Translations under genes and position numbers: made by a program
Source of the DNA: Thermoplasmata archaeon
GTDB lineage: Archaea; Thermoplasmatota; Thermoplasmata; Lutacidiplasmatales; UBA184
Assembly: GCA_022750355.1 (NCBI GenBank)
Contig: JAKIVW010000036.1
Location: 1-13,202 of the forward strand
Direction: 5' to 3'
Length of the DNA stretch: 13,202 bases
Shown: in pieces, positions 11,975-13,202 of the stretch
Layout: each line of letters starts with the position of its first letter
How positions within the stretch are numbered: position 1 is the stretch's first letter
The notes under the pieces: model-generated
Seen by the model: the letters and a program-made list of their open reading frames with translations, nothing else
Database searches by the model: none
Told to the model about the DNA's origin: nothing

Positions 11975-12826
11975 ATGAGCGAGTTCCAGCCCGACGGACC
12001 CAATGCCCGCTATCGCCTGAATGACGGGAACGAGATTCCCTGCCTCGGTCTGGGAGTGTTCCAAATGGACCCCGGCCCGCAAACCCAGCAAGCGGTCCGA
12101 TGGGCGCTCGAGGCCGGGTATCGGATGATCGATACGGCCGCCTTGTACCACAATGAGGAGGACGTGGGCGCCGGCGTCCGGGCGAGCGGACTCCCTCGGG
12201 AGGATGTATTCGTCACGACAAAACTCTGGCACTCTGAGCACGGCTTCGAACCCTCCCAACGGGCCTTGCGAGCCAGCTTGGAGCGTCTCGGTTTCGCCTA
12301 CGTGGATCTCTACCTGATTCACTGGCCGAAGGCGCCCACTCCGGCGGACCGTCTGGCTTCTTGGCGGGGGCTCGAGAAATTGAAGAAGGACGGGTTCTGC
12401 CGGAGTATCGGCGTGAGCAACTACACGGTCCGGCATCTGGAGGAGCTGCTGGCCGATTCGGGGACGGTCCCGACCGTCAATCAGGTGGAGATGCACCCTT
12501 TCGTGTACGACCCCGAACTGGAGGGCTTCTGTACGCGACACGGGATCCGCCTGGAAGCCTGGGCACCGATCACGCGCGGCAAGCAGTTCGATCAACCTGC
12601 GGTCGCGAAGGTCGCCCGCGAACGACGGAAAACGCCGGCCCAAGTTCTGATCCGATGGGGGCTGCAGCACGGGATCGTCGAGATCCCGAAATCGTCGCAC
12701 CAGGATCGCATCCGCGAGAACATGGACGTGTTCGATTTTAGGCTCAGTTCCGCGGAGAGGGGCGCCTTGGACAACCTTGGCGGGGGCCCCCGCGTGGGAG
12801 CTTGGAACCCCGTCGACATTCCCTAA
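11975..12826 (+). CDS. aldo-keto reductase (AKR superfamily)
   Basis: 283 residues, a single (beta/alpha)8 barrel, cytosolic, NADPH-dependent carbonyl reductase by family. The catalytic tetrad is complete: Asp53 and Tyr58 in MIDTAALYHNEEDVG, Lys83 in TTKLW, His116 in LIHWP. SIGVSNY (144-150), NQVEMHPF (169-176) and the NADP-binding IPKSSHQDRIREN (237-249) are in the normal places. The overall pattern is closest to the 2,5-diketo-D-gluconate reductase / prostaglandin F synthase-type AKRs, which reduce aldehydes and ketones broadly; the actual substrate cannot be stated. ATG 11975 is chosen because the conserved RYRLNDGNEIPCLGLG follows at once; the frame is open to 11756, but that part overlaps the preceding small gene. 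No separate TATA box is visible in the 16-bp gap. Confidence 0.95.
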   Translation: MSEFQPDGPNARYRLNDGNEIPCLGLGVFQMDPGPQTQQAVRWALEAGYRMIDTAALYHNEEDVGAGVRASGLPREDVFVTTKLWHSEHGFEPSQRALRASLERLGFAYVDLYLIHWPKAPTPADRLASWRGLEKLKKDGFCRSIGVSNYTVRHLEELLADSGTVPTVNQVEMHPFVYDPELEGFCTRHGIRLEAWAPITRGKQFDQPAVAKVARERRKTPAQVLIRWGLQHGIVEIPKSSHQDRIRENMDVFDFRLSSAERGALDNLGGGPRVGAWNPVDIP

Positions 12827-12902
12827 ACCCGTCCTTCGGACCGCCCAAAACGGGGGTCGGATGGACGGCTCCGGGACGCCCCGGGTTGCCCGCCCCGGCG
12901 TG

Positions 12903-12914
12903 GTTTAATATATT
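12903..12914 (+). promoter_or_regulatory. strong TATA box for the ferredoxin gene
   Basis: GTTTAATATATT, one of the closest matches to the archaeal TATA consensus in the window, standing out in GC-rich DNA. Its core is centred about 36 bases before ATG 12944, predicting a leader of about 10 nt. It suggests high expression of the ferredoxin. Confidence 0.75.
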
Positions 12915-12943
12915 CATCGTCGGTGAGATGGACAGGTTCAGAC

Positions 12944-13202
12944 ATGGTCAGCGTCGAGGTGGCTCACGAAAAGTGCACGGGATGCACCCATTGCCGAGAT
13001 GTTTGCCCCGTGACCGTATTCGAGATGCAGCCTCGAGAGAACTGGCCGGACGTCGTGGACGACCCCAACGTGGCGGCAAAATTCCAGTTCCGAGCCGAGA
13101 AGTCGGCCGTGATCCACGGTCCCGACTGCATCATGTGCGAGGCCTGTCTGTTCGAGTGCGAAGGCGAGTGCATCACCATCGTCGATGACGAGGGCACCGT
13201 GC
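12944..13202 (+). CDS. ferredoxin with two [4Fe-4S] cluster motifs, C-terminus cut by window edge
   Basis: 86 codons are visible, open at the right edge. Cluster motif I: Cys11, Cys14, Cys17, Cys21 with Pro22 (CTGCTHCRDVCP). Cluster motif II: Cys62, Cys65, Cys68, Cys72 (CIMCEACLFEC), followed by Glu instead of the usual Pro and by an extra Cys76. About 40 residues separate the two motifs, longer than in small bacterial 2[4Fe-4S] ferredoxins. It is probably a cytosolic electron carrier, for example for 2-oxoacid:ferredoxin oxidoreductases, or the ferredoxin-like start of a larger redox subunit, which the missing end would decide. ATG 12944 is chosen by TATA spacing; the ATG at 12928 is in another frame, and an in-frame GTG at 12923 lies upstream of the predicted transcript start. 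Confidence 0.9.
   Translation, partial: MVSVEVAHEKCTGCTHCRDVCPVTVFEMQPRENWPDVVDDPNVAAKFQFRAEKSAVIHGPDCIMCEACLFECEGECITIVDDEGTV

Noticed and set aside
11555..12700. Minus-strand 381-codon frame opposite the aldo-keto reductase
   Set aside because: The opposite strand carries the complete AKR tetrad; this frame has no domain.
1..13202. CRISPR array, insertion sequence, prophage or defence system
   Set aside because: No regularly spaced repeats, transposase, integrase, nuclease-helicase or toxin-antitoxin pair was seen; gene content is mainly metabolic.

Overview
The window reads as a G+C-rich archaeal chromosome, most likely a member of the Thermoplasmatota (a lineage guess, not proven here). 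Archaeal signs are: TTAA/TAATA-type TATA boxes about 26 or 34-40 bases before start codons, several genes that look leaderless, an archaeal-type CoaBC beginning Met-His-Pro-Ser, GTG starts, several very small Cys/His proteins, and a tRNA gene split by an intron with a bulge-helix-bulge splicing motif.

Layout. Positions 1-3603 (minus strand): coaBC, then an overlapping set sucC, sucD and a tiny zinc-finger-like gene that runs off the left edge; the last three are joined by two GTGA start/stop overlaps. Positions 3604-3691 hold back-to-back promoters for coaBC and a HAD phosphatase (plus strand). The HAD stop codon directly touches the 3' end of a minus-strand tRNA-His(GTG) gene at 4568-4675. 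That tRNA carries a 32-nt intron in its T-loop (between positions 59 and 60) with a textbook splicing fold; this is the most striking item in the window. Next, on the minus strand, come a small two-helix membrane protein, a SAM methyltransferase and a secreted four-cysteine protein. A 169-bp AT-rich divergent control region with a 16-bp perfect palindrome separates the last of these from a plus-strand membrane protein and a beta-rich protein of uncertain fold. A 49-residue zinc ribbon and an esterase (minus) follow, then a thioredoxin-like protein and a dienoyl-CoA-reductase-type SDR (plus), an alpha/beta hydrolase (minus), a small Cys/His protein with an aldo-keto reductase (plus), and the start of a two-cluster ferredoxin cut by the right edge.

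Functionally this is mainly core and housekeeping metabolism: TCA cycle (succinyl-CoA synthetase), coenzyme A synthesis, probable unsaturated fatty-acid or acyl-CoA reduction, redox proteins and miscellaneous hydrolases. CoA supply (coaBC) and CoA-thioester use (sucCD, SDR) are linked only loosely. I see no CRISPR array, insertion sequence, integrase, phage gene or defence system. No gap longer than 300 bases is without a predicted gene.
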